A DNA stretch of 64,000 nucleotides from assembly GCA_964503085.1 (NCBI GenBank), contig CAZCYQ010000003.1:51514-115513 (forward strand), read 5' to 3'. This DNA comes from Bin80 sp964503085 (GTDB taxonomy: Bacteria > Bacteroidota > Rhodothermia > Rhodothermales > Bin80). The notes beneath the pieces are model-generated. The model did not search any database, was not told the DNA's origin, and saw only the letters and a program-made list of their open reading frames with translations. Positions 17,221 through 26,240 of the stretch are shown piece after piece (position 1 is the first letter of the stretch; each line of letters opens with the position of its first letter). Position numbers and translations under genes: made by a program.

Positions 17221-18468
17221 TTATGTATCCAGTACGCGTAGCGCATTTTGCACGCTGCATTCAGAGGCTTTGGATGATGATACGTCGAACGGTACGAGGA
17301 CGAGTTTCAGGTTGTCAAAGAACTGGATTGTGCGTGGTTGGGTGAAGATGTTGTTCTTGGGGTAGACTAGAGCCACGGTCTGGCATTTGTACCGTTTTCC
17401 ATAGGCATAGAGTTGATACAGATCGCTGCTATTGACATTATCAATCGACTCGTTTCCGTTTTCGCCGATGTGTTTCCATTTGGCGTCAAGGATGAACCGA
17501 ACGGTACCGGACGATGTGCAGAGCGAAATGTCCGGTTTCATGTTGTGCCCGTGGTCCATAAAGCGTTTCCCGGGACCTTGGGCAACCACCTTAAACCTGT
17601 CCTGATAGCGGCGAAAACAATGGGTTACGAAGTGCTCGTATACTTGCTCCATGGGGAAGAGCAGAGACTGATTAATGTGTTTGCCGGAATAGGTTGCGGG
17701 CCCCCGATTGAAAAGGAAGAGTTCAACCCATTGCATGACCTGTTTGTAATGCTGCATGTAGCGATCAATACTGTGGATTCGCCAGTCTGTGTGCAGGTCT
17801 TGCGATGCGGGAATCATGCTGAAGGCTGGCGCAAGGTCCGCGAGCAACTGCCGGTTGCGTTCGTTGCGTACGATAGGCTTAAGTCTGTCGAGGGCGGCGC
17901 GGATGAGTCGATTGGCGGGTCGGTTGGGATTCAATTCGTCGTGTTCCACATAGAAGCGCGAACGGTCAACCAAGTTCTCACGCAAGTGATCTTGGAAGAT
18001 TATGCGGCCCCGCAGGAAAGGCAGGTTTTCCTGGATTGCTCTATACTGCCGGCCAAGGCCACCTCGAAGCAACAGGTTGAGGTTTACTAGGAAGAGTCTG
18101 ATAAAGATTTCAAGTATAGGGAAGTGCTTTAACGTCCGTATGGCGCTCGGTGGAAGAACCTTGGCGTTAGTCAAGCCTCCATAGGTCCGCAGCATTAACA
18201 GGAAGGCCTCACGAGTCTGTTCGTGGCTCGGGGTCTGGGTATCGCCCAATTCAATCTTGGGCAAGATTTCGATGACAGTACTGAGTCTTGTAGTGACTAC
18301 TCCCACGTAGTTTTCCGCTCGGAGTTTACCACTCGTATTAAAACCAAAGACATTGGTCCTATGGTGTAAGGACTCCAGTTCACGTAGGTCGTACTTATCG
18401 AGTTTTGGAAACTCCTTGTGCTCCAGAATAGTATGGACGCTAGGCATAGGTACAAGCCAAATCTTCAA
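17221..18468 (-). CDS. mcrC: McrC-like nuclease subunit of a type IV restriction system
   Basis: McrC is the endonuclease partner of the McrB motor, cutting DNA that carries modified bases. The 415-residue protein has the family layout: an N-terminal adaptor region with 'NYVGVVTTRLSTVIEILPKI' (about 54-72), a helical middle, and a C-terminal PD-(D/E)xK nuclease with PD at 312-313, DAK at 328-330 ('RFILDAKWKH'), and a 'DLYQLYAYGKRY' helix at 349-360. Its ATG overlaps the mcrB stop by 4 bases (ATGA), so both are translated as one operon. The 3' end was duplicated to 13930-14215. Confidence 0.92.
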   Translation of the reverse strand: MKIWLVPMPSVHTILEHKEFPKLDKYDLRELESLHHRTNVFGFNTSGKLRAENYVGVVTTRLSTVIEILPKIELGDTQTPSHEQTREAFLLMLRTYGGLTNAKVLPPSAIRTLKHFPILEIFIRLFLVNLNLLLRGGLGRQYRAIQENLPFLRGRIIFQDHLRENLVDRSRFYVEHDELNPNRPANRLIRAALDRLKPIVRNERNRQLLADLAPAFSMIPASQDLHTDWRIHSIDRYMQHYKQVMQWVELFLFNRGPATYSGKHINQSLLFPMEQVYEHFVTHCFRRYQDRFKVVAQGPGKRFMDHGHNMKPDISLCTSSGTVRFILDAKWKHIGENGNESIDNVNSSDLYQLYAYGKRYKCQTVALVYPKNNIFTQPRTIQFFDNLKLVLVPFDVSSSKASECSVQNALRVLDT

Positions 18469-21161
18469 GGGGTGCCTGCCCCCTCGTCTATTGGCTCAGC
18501 ACTATCAGCATTCACGGTTTTCTCGTAGATGCTTCGGTACTGGTTTGTATCCTCCCATTTCTTCGAATTCCAAGGAATCCTTTCGTAGACATCCGAATCA
18601 GTTAAATCATCCTCTTTCAGGTGGTCCACGAACGCCTTATTGGAGCTCTTCTTGATGAATTCTGCATCTCCAAGCACTTTCTGGACCTTTGACCAGTCGT
18701 CGTAGAAATACTCCAGCAATAGGGGAAGGATTCTCGTCTTGAATATATTTGCCAGCGATTCGACATTCTCTACATTGAAAAGGTAGGTGTGACCAATTTG
18801 GCGTTCGCGGTCCAGGAGCAGCGAAATACGTGCGTTGATTGCCTTCAGCATCTTGCGAAGGTCGATCCCGTCAACGTTATCGGAGATGAGTTTATGGCCA
18901 GGGTCGGGCATCATCTCCACATGGTCAAACCTGCGCCGTAGCGCAATATCAAGGGGAAGTATGGAGCGATCGGCCGTATTCATCGTGCCGATGATGAAGA
19001 GATTCCCTGGAACTCCAAAGCTGTCACCGGAATACGGTAGGGTTACAGTGGTTTCGTTGTTCTGACCGAGGCGGCGAGATGGTTCGATGAGCGTGATGAG
19101 ATCGCCGAGGATCTTGGGGATGTTGCCTCGGTTGATCTCATCAATAATCAGGACGAAACGGCAGTGTGAATTGTCCAGCGCGGCCTTTACAATCTTTCTG
19201 AATGCTCCGGGACGGAGTTCGTATTCGAGCCCACCTTCCTTTGCGAGGCTGGGGCGGATGCCTTCGACGAAGTCTTCGTAGGAATAGTTTTGATGGAAAG
19301 TAACCATCTCGATCTGGCCAGATCCTTTGTTCGAATCAAAGCGAAGATCATGAAATTCCTTGCGATGCTCCTCGGTTACTTCTTCCACCTTGATCCCCTT
19401 GACGATGGCCATGGCGCGGGCGGTCGTGCTATAGGTCTTTCCCGTGCCCGGGGGACCATAGAGAATTTGGTTTAGCTTGTGGTTGCTAGTAGATGGCAGT
19501 GGGTTTGATATCTCCATGAGTCGGAAAGCGAATAGGACCCACCATTTCCAGCGACTGAAATCGGTGAGGGTTTTTGCGGTAATACAACGTCTCTCAGGCA
19601 AAGTCCAACTACCGGTCTTTATCCACTTGATTTTGCGCACGTGCCGAGCTTCGGGGCGGCTCTCATCAAACGTGTAGTCTGATTCAATGACACCGTATCC
19701 CAACAGTGAGTGGCCTCCCTGAATGGCAATGACAGGGTCTCCGGGTTGCATTTCGTGGGCAAACTGATAACAGGCAAGTGAGTCGTTTTTTGGATTCGAG
19801 ACGCCGGTAATATCTTGGAGCCGGTTTGATATGTCCTCTTTATCATCAATTGTTTGAAGATCGCCAAGGTCATCCCATCCGATCGCAATAATGTGCTTCT
19901 CTTTGAACTCTTTCCAGTGTTTCTTACTTACATTGAACACCCACACCCGAGCCGATTTGAACTGCTCCTTATACCAGTGCTTAGCTTCGGCCTGTATGGG
20001 AGGCGTAGTTACGCTATCTTTACCGGGTGGGGTATTCCGGATCAATCCCTCATGCCATTGCTCGGTATCGTGTTTTATTGGAGTTCCAGACAACAAACCC
20101 AAGATCGCTGTATAGGCAGGAACGTTGGTCAGGACTTGGTAGGAGTCCATATCAACATGTGAAAAAGGAGTCAACGGAGTGACGATATCCACATCGCGCC
20201 GCTGCTCCTTGTTTATCCACAGCACGTGAATTCGACCGTTCGCACGCAATGGTTCGTGATAATCGTTACGGTACACGACACCGATCCCGTACACATTATG
20301 TCTTCCTGAGTGCAAAAAGATGACATCCCCAGGTTCAGGTTTGTTAAGTGGTATATTTCGTTGGAAAACCGGGACACACACGCCCAGTTTTCCGCAGTAG
20401 ACCCAATTGTTCTCTAGAAAGTCGATACATCTATCCGCAGTTGCGTTAATCTGATACCAGCGAATGTTTTCGCGCGGTAGGTAATCGCTTTTTGTTGTCC
20501 ACAGGTAACTGATAACATTAATTTCGTAGCATTGACAGCCGGAAAACGCATCCCGAATTCTTTTAATTTCATTTAGATATTCAGCCCAGGAAAGGTTTTT
20601 TTGGGGCTTCTTGTATTTACCAATGCCCAGCGGCAGGACGGCTGCTAGATCAAAGGGCAAAAATGCCCTCGGATTGACCAGAAAGAGAACTTGCGTAAGC
20701 TTCGGGACACCGACTCCATTGATTCCCAGCATCTCGTGGAAGCTATCGGTTAGGTCAACATCGGAAGCCGTACCGTTATGCAGACATGCCTGATTAAACA
20801 TCTCCCAGAGGAGCTGGGTATTATCCTCGGCGTTATTGTTGAACCTAACATTTAAGCTAGGCGGACATGGAAAGATGAAGCATTCGTCGGTGCTGTAGTC
20901 AAGGGGGCTCTCAATTCCAAAAACATCCGCGACGCTCTTGTAGATCGTCATCCTCTTTTCCGCAGTACCGCCCGCAATTGATGCAAGATGGTAAAAGAAC
21001 GTAAACGGGTCGGCCCTATTCTCTCCGTCCGCAAGCACGGCTACTGTCCCTCCTCCCCAGTCTATCTTACTCACTTTTTCTACGAGGTACTCTCTCTGGC
21101 CCTCCCGTATCTTTTTGGCCAGTTCGTCAAACCATGGCACCCATTGGAATAGTTCTTTCAT
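18465..21161 (-). CDS. mcrB: McrB-like AAA+ GTPase/ATPase with tandem PUA/EVE-like sensor regions
   Basis: McrB recognises modified DNA and drives translocation. The C-terminal half of this 898-residue protein is a McrB-type AAA+ module: Walker A GPPGTGKT (569-576), Walker B VLIIDEIN (670-677), the McrB signature MNTADRS (727-733) and an LRRRFD arginine-finger segment. The N-terminal half differs from E. coli McrB. Two beta-rich units look alike: 'GDVIFLHSGRHNVYGIGVV' (278-296) and 'GDPVIAIQGGHSLLGYGVI' (474-492), the second preceded by 'ARVWVFNVSKKHWKEF' and 'IIAIGWDDLGDL'. This is the pattern of EVE/PUA-like readers of modified bases (inference). Residues 1-240 are a helical domain I do not recognise. 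A 4-base overlap couples it to mcrC. Confidence 0.9.
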   Translation of the reverse strand: MKELFQWVPWFDELAKKIREGQREYLVEKVSKIDWGGGTVAVLADGENRADPFTFFYHLASIAGGTAEKRMTIYKSVADVFGIESPLDYSTDECFIFPCPPSLNVRFNNNAEDNTQLLWEMFNQACLHNGTASDVDLTDSFHEMLGINGVGVPKLTQVLFLVNPRAFLPFDLAAVLPLGIGKYKKPQKNLSWAEYLNEIKRIRDAFSGCQCYEINVISYLWTTKSDYLPRENIRWYQINATADRCIDFLENNWVYCGKLGVCVPVFQRNIPLNKPEPGDVIFLHSGRHNVYGIGVVYRNDYHEPLRANGRIHVLWINKEQRRDVDIVTPLTPFSHVDMDSYQVLTNVPAYTAILGLLSGTPIKHDTEQWHEGLIRNTPPGKDSVTTPPIQAEAKHWYKEQFKSARVWVFNVSKKHWKEFKEKHIIAIGWDDLGDLQTIDDKEDISNRLQDITGVSNPKNDSLACYQFAHEMQPGDPVIAIQGGHSLLGYGVIESDYTFDESRPEARHVRKIKWIKTGSWTLPERRCITAKTLTDFSRWKWWVLFAFRLMEISNPLPSTSNHKLNQILYGPPGTGKTYSTTARAMAIVKGIKVEEVTEEHRKEFHDLRFDSNKGSGQIEMVTFHQNYSYEDFVEGIRPSLAKEGGLEYELRPGAFRKIVKAALDNSHCRFVLIIDEINRGNIPKILGDLITLIEPSRRLGQNNETTVTLPYSGDSFGVPGNLFIIGTMNTADRSILPLDIALRRRFDHVEMMPDPGHKLISDNVDGIDLRKMLKAINARISLLLDRERQIGHTYLFNVENVESLANIFKTRILPLLLEYFYDDWSKVQKVLGDAEFIKKSSNKAFVDHLKEDDLTDSDVYERIPWNSKKWEDTNQYRSIYEKTVNADSAEPIDEGAGTP

Positions 21162-21466
21162 TTGAATATTTGGCTTATCCTTTCCACTTCTCTATGGACG
21201 GAACTCGCGTCACTCGCTGAGATCTCCAGTAAATATTTTGATCGAAAGAGAAAATACGGTGACGTGTGCTACTTGCTGAAAAGTATTTCGCCGGTGTATG
21301 ATACGTCATTTCTAGTACTGATCCAACTTCGCCAAACCACCTGGCGAAATTGGGATCGGGCGCTGGGCTTGGTTTCAGCTATTGTTGGTGCTATCCGTAC
21401 GATAGTTACCGATTTAGCTATAAAACGGTGGGATTGGGCCTAATGCTGATTCCCGCCTGAACTGAT
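21162..21466. other. Intergenic region upstream of mcrBC
   Basis: This stretch must hold the mcrBC promoter (minus strand). A perfect 7-base inverted repeat lies at 21328-21334 and 21342-21348 (TTCGCCA/TGGCGAA, 7-base loop). It has no T-run on either side, so it is not a standard terminator and could be an operator. A 93-codon plus-strand frame here has no ribosome binding site or family features. Confidence 0.4.
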
Positions 21467-22084
21467 TTAGAGGTCATTTGCCCGCCAAAGATACCAACTC
21501 GCAATGCTACGGAACGGCTTCCAGCCATCACCTAAGTCACGTAGTTCGGATGGCATAGGAAGTTCATCCAAATCATAGGCGATCTTATAGCCTCGCCGGA
21601 TGCCGAGGTCCGTGACTGGCCACACATCTGGGCGCCCCAGGTTGAAGATGAGAAGCATCTGGGCAGTCCAAATGCCAATACCGCGGTGCATGGTTAGCGT
21701 TTCGATTATTTCCTCATCCGTCAGTTTTTCCATGGCGGCTCGATCCGGGAGTGTACCGTCAGCTGCGTGTACGGCCAAGTTTCGAATGGTTTTTTCCTTG
21801 GCTTGGGAGAGGCCCACTCCCCTTAATTTCTCCGGCGTTGTTTGAAGCACTGCATCGGGTTCAGGGGCGCTGCCATCAAACAAGCTGAACAGGCGACCCT
21901 GAATTGCACGACCGGCATGTGTTGAAATCTGCTGAAAGATGACAGAGCGCACCAATGCCTGGAATGGACTCCATTCATCAGTCAGAACCAGTTCGTAGGG
22001 GCCCACCCGAGCAATCAGATCAGCCATGTGTGCGTCGGAGGCCCGAAGGGCACTCACTGCTTCGTCGGCATCAAAAGGGAGCAT
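21467..22084 (-). CDS. DNA-3-methyladenine glycosylase II-like (AlkA, HhH-GPD family)
   Basis: The enzyme should excise alkylated purines from DNA in base excision repair. The 205-residue protein consists only of the HhH-GPD fold, without the extra N-terminal domain of E. coli AlkA. The helix-hairpin-helix segment 'LTMHRGIGIWTAQMLL' (130-145) is followed by the catalytic aspartate Asp159 in 'VWPVTDLGIRRGY'. The 'FQALVRSVIFQQISTHAG' helix (41-58) is also typical. There is no iron-sulfur cluster. It stands alone, divergent from the next gene. Confidence 0.9.
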   Translation of the reverse strand: MLPFDADEAVSALRASDAHMADLIARVGPYELVLTDEWSPFQALVRSVIFQQISTHAGRAIQGRLFSLFDGSAPEPDAVLQTTPEKLRGVGLSQAKEKTIRNLAVHAADGTLPDRAAMEKLTDEEIIETLTMHRGIGIWTAQMLLIFNLGRPDVWPVTDLGIRRGYKIAYDLDELPMPSELRDLGDGWKPFRSIASWYLWRANDL

Positions 22085-22201
22085 TGAAAAATTACGCTAA
22101 TCGAATATTTGTGGGAAAATTTGGTACACAATGTAACCTATGTAAAGCATTTTCCGTACTGACATGCAGGTTCCCATTTAAACTCAACCCTCCCCAATAC
22201 A

Positions 22202-22636
22202 ATGAAACAACTTCTCGCTTTTTGTCTCCTGGTGTTGTTCGCAGCACCCGTCCTCGCACAGGACAGCACTCCAGTAATTAAAGATGAAACCGTTCGGTGG
22301 AATCTGGCAATCGCTCAACTTGAAACTTCGTTGGACTCTGAATACCAGTCGGTCCGTGAGCAGACACTCAAGAACGCCATTGTGTTTGCCACACTTTACC
22401 GAGACAAGGTTAATCTGGCTGACCAGAGATCACTACTATACAAGGTCTACGAAGAATCAAAATCCTCGAAGAATCGCAAACTGGCTTTAGCCTTGCTTCA
22501 AGCTATTGGAGGCAATCGTGCCCAGGATTTTCTCGCTCGTAATACCACGCAGGCAGAGTTTGACGAAGGACGGTTGACAGTGGCATCAGTATTAAACGAC
22601 TACTACAATAATCATCAGAACCCGGTCACGGGGTAA
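22202..22636 (+). CDS. Small secreted protein of unknown function
   Basis: The 144-residue protein has a signal peptide (MKQLLAFCLLVLFAAPVLAQ) and a helical mature part of about 124 residues with paired helices ('VRWNLAIAQLETSL', 'VREQTLKNAIVFATLY', 'NRKLALALLQAIGG') that resemble HEAT-type repeats. I do not recognise a family. It is closed by a strong terminator and has no operon partner. It is likely periplasmic. Confidence 0.75.
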   Translation: MKQLLAFCLLVLFAAPVLAQDSTPVIKDETVRWNLAIAQLETSLDSEYQSVREQTLKNAIVFATLYRDKVNLADQRSLLYKVYEESKSSKNRKLALALLQAIGGNRAQDFLARNTTQAEFDEGRLTVASVLNDYYNNHQNPVTG

Positions 22637-22685
22637 CCGTCAGATTTATATCCAGCCCAACCGGATAGGTTGGACTTGCAGGATT

Positions 22686-22725
22686 AAGCGCGCACGGTGA
22701 CAAACACCGTGCGCGCTTTCTGTTT
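22686..22725 (+). terminator. Rho-independent terminator after the small secreted protein
   Basis: A 12-base perfect stem (22688-22699 pairs with 22705-22716, GCGCGCACGGTG/CACCGTGCGCGC, loop ACAAA) extends by two A-T pairs and is followed by TTTCTGTTT. The T-rich tail favours the plus strand. It lies between two convergent genes and overlaps the stop of the minus-strand gene by two bases. Confidence 0.9.
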
Positions 22726-24058
22726 AATGCATGTGCACAAGTGTTCCAGAAGCTATCTGACCGTCAATCATCAGCCGGCTGAAATAAGTCCCCGCCGGCA
22801 ACTGGTCCGCATCCCATACAACGCGATGTTCTCCGGCCGACCACAAACCAGATACTGGACGGGCAACCTCACGACCCAATGCATCATAGATTGTCAAAGA
22901 TACCTGCTGAGCACGTTCAAGCGCAAAAGTGAGCGTGGTAGAATCATTAAAGGGGTTCGGATAGGCCGGATGTAACCCTACAACTTGTGGCACGTCAAAT
23001 CCATCCATGGCTGTGACAGGGGGAGACTTGTACAAGGCCACATGAGCCGGACCAATTCCCGTAACGAATCGACCCACCTCTGACAGGTCATCCCGATTTG
23101 CGATCTGAACGAATCCCGGTTCTACAAAGCTTACGATCCGGCCGATGTAGAACAGGCGTGCGGTCGCATCGTAGGCCAAACCACCTACGCCCTCGACTCC
23201 CAGAAAGGGTATAGACTCCTTGTACATGTTTGTAGTGGCGTCAAAAACCAAGACCATCGCACTGTCACTGCGAATAAGAAATACCTCTTCGCTCTCAGGG
23301 CTGTAATAGGAATCTTGGCCCGAGGCACTTGCCCCGACTTGGTGGTTCAATTCAATGCGATTCAGAATATCACCGGTCTGCGGATTCAGTACGACGGCTG
23401 CACCGTTGGTTTTTTCGAGTATCTCGGTGAAGTCTGCGTTATAGACTGTGTTGCCATTACAAAACGCCCAGAGATCGCCTTGCTGGTCAACTTCAAGATG
23501 CCGGGGACCATCACACTCCAAATCAATGGTCTCAATTACCGTATCGGTCTTGATGTCGATAACCGTAAGCGTAGAGTCTCTACCAAATCCGTAGTTGGCT
23601 ACGAATGCACGGTTGCCCACCACGGCAATGTCCTCAGGGTTGGAGCCTACGTCTACAGAGTCGGATACAGTCTGTGACTGCAGATTCAGCACCTTAACTT
23701 TGGCGGAAAACAGTTCGGATACGTAAGCTTTGTTTTGATCAACCACGCTGATATATCGCGGACTGGAAACTCCAGGAATCTGGCCGACACGCATGTTGGT
23801 AGATAAGTCCAGGATATCAACATTGTGCGACGTGTTTGATGCGACATAGCCAAAATCTCCGTGAAGCGTAATGCTTTGGGCAAGATTGAAAAGGCCAACC
23901 TCCCCCGTCTGACCGGTTGATAAATCGTACCACGTAATCGAGCCATTAAAATCAGAAAAATTGCCTTGGTTGGCGACGTACACACCGCGAACCTCTTGCG
24001 CGGAGACAGGTGCGGCGGTCAACAACATCAAAGTGAAAAACTGGAATAACTTGGTCAT
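22724..24058 (-). CDS. BtuG-like surface beta-propeller with T9SS sorting domain
   Basis: The 444-residue protein starts with a signal peptide ending at APVSAQ and continues as a YncE-type seven-bladed propeller ('VRGVYVANQG', 'GYVASNTSHNVDILDL', 'NKAYVSELFSAKVKVLNL', 'NRAFVANYGFGRDSTLTVIDI'). The last 80 residues are a T9SS sorting domain (AYPNPFND, VSLTIYDALGREV, LPAGTYFSRL). It lies 13 bases after btuB under the same B12 riboswitch. In Bacteroides a propeller lipoprotein of this kind, BtuG, captures cobalamin on the surface for BtuB. A similar B12-capture role is inferred here, with type IX export in place of lipid anchoring. Ligand-binding residues cannot be checked by eye. Confidence 0.8.
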   Translation of the reverse strand: MTKLFQFFTLMLLTAAPVSAQEVRGVYVANQGNFSDFNGSITWYDLSTGQTGEVGLFNLAQSITLHGDFGYVASNTSHNVDILDLSTNMRVGQIPGVSSPRYISVVDQNKAYVSELFSAKVKVLNLQSQTVSDSVDVGSNPEDIAVVGNRAFVANYGFGRDSTLTVIDIKTDTVIETIDLECDGPRHLEVDQQGDLWAFCNGNTVYNADFTEILEKTNGAAVVLNPQTGDILNRIELNHQVGASASGQDSYYSPESEEVFLIRSDSAMVLVFDATTNMYKESIPFLGVEGVGGLAYDATARLFYIGRIVSFVEPGFVQIANRDDLSEVGRFVTGIGPAHVALYKSPPVTAMDGFDVPQVVGLHPAYPNPFNDSTTLTFALERAQQVSLTIYDALGREVARPVSGLWSAGEHRVVWDADQLPAGTYFSRLMIDGQIASGTLVHMH

Positions 24059-24071
24059 TTTCGAAAAGTGT

Positions 24072-25898
24072 TTAGCGAAATGTGAGGGTTAGAACCAGCC
24101 GTGCTTGCCTTGGAGGCATTGGATTGGCCGGCAGATATTCGTAGCGGGTATTCAGGAGATTCTCACCGTGAACACCCAGGGAAACAGGACCTGCATGCAT
24201 CTTCAGTTGGCCATGCACGAGGAAGAAAGGTTTTGATTCCGTAACCGACGTTATTGCAAGTGCGCCGGTGTAGCTTGCGGAAACACTAGCTGCCAAGAAC
24301 CTCCAGCGGAGATGCATATGACCTTTGATTGCGTTTCGCGGGACGAGTCGCAAGAACGAATCGCTCTTCTGTGCTACATGCGTCCACACAAAACCTGCAC
24401 GAGCTTTCATCCGCGCGGTCACGGCCCGCTGAAAATCAGCTGAGGTTTCCAGGCCGTAATTGGTCGTACGATTGACGTTCAACGGTGCCCAGTGTCCGGC
24501 CGGCACGGGTTGCCACACAATTTGATCGCGCAGCCGGGTCATGAAGGCGGTCATTTCAATTTGTAGCCCACCATACAGCCAGATCACGCCAGCATCGTAG
24601 CTCTCACCACGTTCAGGTTTCAGATCTGGATTTCCTCCCGGTAACCAAAACCGGTCATTAAAGGTGGGCATCCTAAACGCCGAGGCTGCCGAGCTTTTTA
24701 GATGGAGGTTGCGATTCAGACGGACATTTACACCGAGGCTGGGAATGACTGGGGTAATCCTTTTCGGTCGGGCATAGTGATCCAGGCGCAGGGCTGGGTA
24801 AACGGATATCGGTCCCCAGCTCCGTATCGCGTAGGCGTATGCAGCAAAATGACGCTCCATATTGCCCTGTTTCAGGCTTGGGTGGTCTGCTTGACCAAGT
24901 CCTGCTTCTACTCCTCCACTTAGTTGCCAGGCCCGGATGGGCGCCAGCTCAATGTTGGCCTGGATAGACGACGTGCTCGTTCGGCCAGTGTTGTCAATGT
25001 GTGTACGCGGATTGACGTAACGGAGCGCACCTATCTGCGTGAGGCTGCCAGCCTTCAATGAGCCCCATGACCATTTCCGCTTGACATGCCCCCAGACCCG
25101 CAGATGCTCGTCCCACTGACGCTCACCAGTAGGCAGACTGGAATTAATGCTTGGTAGTCCACGTTCAGCGTCACTGTACCACGCGCTTGCCCGCCACTCG
25201 TCATTGGGTCGAGTCCATGTCAGTGACCCGAAAATCGAATGTTTTTGTTGGTCACCTCCTTCACGAGGCGATTCTTGCGGGGGAAAAATTGCACGATTCA
25301 AGTACGGGTAATCACCCCTATATCGATCTACCTCTGCTGACACTGTGCCTGTCAGGCGTCCGCGGTGCAAGGTGCCATGGACGGCACCATGGCGTTTCCC
25401 CCATGCTCCTGTCTCAGCATGTACTGAGATGAGGTTTTCGGAGGATGCTGTTTGCAGGTTTACCACACCGCCAACGGCATCAGTACCGTATAGAACTCCG
25501 CCGCCACCGGAGGTAACCTCCACAGCATTCAACAGCGTCGTTGGCAACAGGGACAGATCCAGTTGTCCGAATTGCGGGCTTGCGATTCGGTGGCCATCCA
25601 GCAGGACTAGGGTTTGTGAGGCCGTGCCACCGCGCTGAGAAAATGTTGATAGTCCTCCAACGTAATGTCGTACATACAATGCAGAACGTTGGCGCAGTAA
25701 ATCGGCCACTGTCAGCGATCCAGATTCAAGGATCGCACTGCGATCAAGCACTTGTGTCCGTATGGGGGCGCGCACGACAGAAACGGGTACCCGCGAAGCG
25801 GTAACCGTAATCGGAGGAAGCGAAAGAGTGCTATCGGCTACTTGCGCGGCGAAGACCGGAAGCGGCTGGAGTGCACAAAGAAGTAGGATACGCAGCAT
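24072..25898 (-). CDS. btuB: TonB-dependent vitamin B12 receptor BtuB-like
   Basis: This outer-membrane receptor should import cobalamin using TonB energy. ATG 25898 gives a signal peptide (MLRILLLCALQPLPVFAAQ) and 608 residues; an upstream in-frame GTG at 25952 would put 18 polar residues first. A TonB-box-like 'PPITVTASR' follows, then a plug domain with 'TVADLLRQRSALYVRHYVGG', 'SQTLVLLDGHR' and 'SGGGGVLYGTDAVGGVVNL'. The remainder is a 22-strand-type barrel ending in 'RQARLVLTLTFR', with the C-terminal aromatic-x residue pattern of porins-type barrels. The B12 riboswitch upstream supports the substrate. The propeller gene downstream is the likely partner. Confidence 0.9.
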   Translation of the reverse strand: MLRILLLCALQPLPVFAAQVADSTLSLPPITVTASRVPVSVVRAPIRTQVLDRSAILESGSLTVADLLRQRSALYVRHYVGGLSTFSQRGGTASQTLVLLDGHRIASPQFGQLDLSLLPTTLLNAVEVTSGGGGVLYGTDAVGGVVNLQTASSENLISVHAETGAWGKRHGAVHGTLHRGRLTGTVSAEVDRYRGDYPYLNRAIFPPQESPREGGDQQKHSIFGSLTWTRPNDEWRASAWYSDAERGLPSINSSLPTGERQWDEHLRVWGHVKRKWSWGSLKAGSLTQIGALRYVNPRTHIDNTGRTSTSSIQANIELAPIRAWQLSGGVEAGLGQADHPSLKQGNMERHFAAYAYAIRSWGPISVYPALRLDHYARPKRITPVIPSLGVNVRLNRNLHLKSSAASAFRMPTFNDRFWLPGGNPDLKPERGESYDAGVIWLYGGLQIEMTAFMTRLRDQIVWQPVPAGHWAPLNVNRTTNYGLETSADFQRAVTARMKARAGFVWTHVAQKSDSFLRLVPRNAIKGHMHLRWRFLAASVSASYTGALAITSVTESKPFFLVHGQLKMHAGPVSLGVHGENLLNTRYEYLPANPMPPRQARLVLTLTFR

Positions 25899-26002
25899 GT
25901 CAGTGCCTGAACCTCTATCAAGAGATCCTGGCCGCCGCGTCTTGCTAGTCACCCCAGCAGATGCCGACCGTAGACCTCAACGCCCGGAGGTTGGTGGCGC
26001 GT

Positions 26003-26238
26003 TTTTCCCCTCGGCAGGTTTCCTGACTCGCCGCACGCACACTCGGTGTGCCCGAAGAGGCGGTGTTCATAGCCTTCCCATCAACTTGGACAGTGACTAT
26101 GTACTCCCTCGTGCCTCTTCTCTGGAAGCATTTCTACTTCCGTACGGCCTACAGTTGCGGGTACAGTTCCGGCTTGATCTTGTAGCAAGATGACACCGGA
26201 TTCCCCTTTACCCAGGCAAATGCCCGGACCGAAGGCGC
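26003..26238 (-). promoter_or_regulatory. Cobalamin riboswitch
   Basis: Read on the minus strand, the leader contains the diagnostic parts in order: 'GGGAATCCGGTG', then the B12 box 'GCCGGAACTGTACCCGCAAC', a variable arm, and at the 3' side 'AGTCAGGAAACCTGCC'. Spacing and order match the class I cobalamin riboswitch. It lies about 100 bases before the btuB start, so B12 should switch off btuB and the propeller gene. The 3' end of the aptamer is followed by a G/C-rich segment that could form the switching helix near the ribosome binding site. Confidence 0.93.
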
Positions 26239-26240
26239 AA

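Noticed and set aside
21162..21443. 93-codon plus frame upstream of mcrB
   Set aside because: No start context or family features, and the segment must carry the mcrBC promoter.
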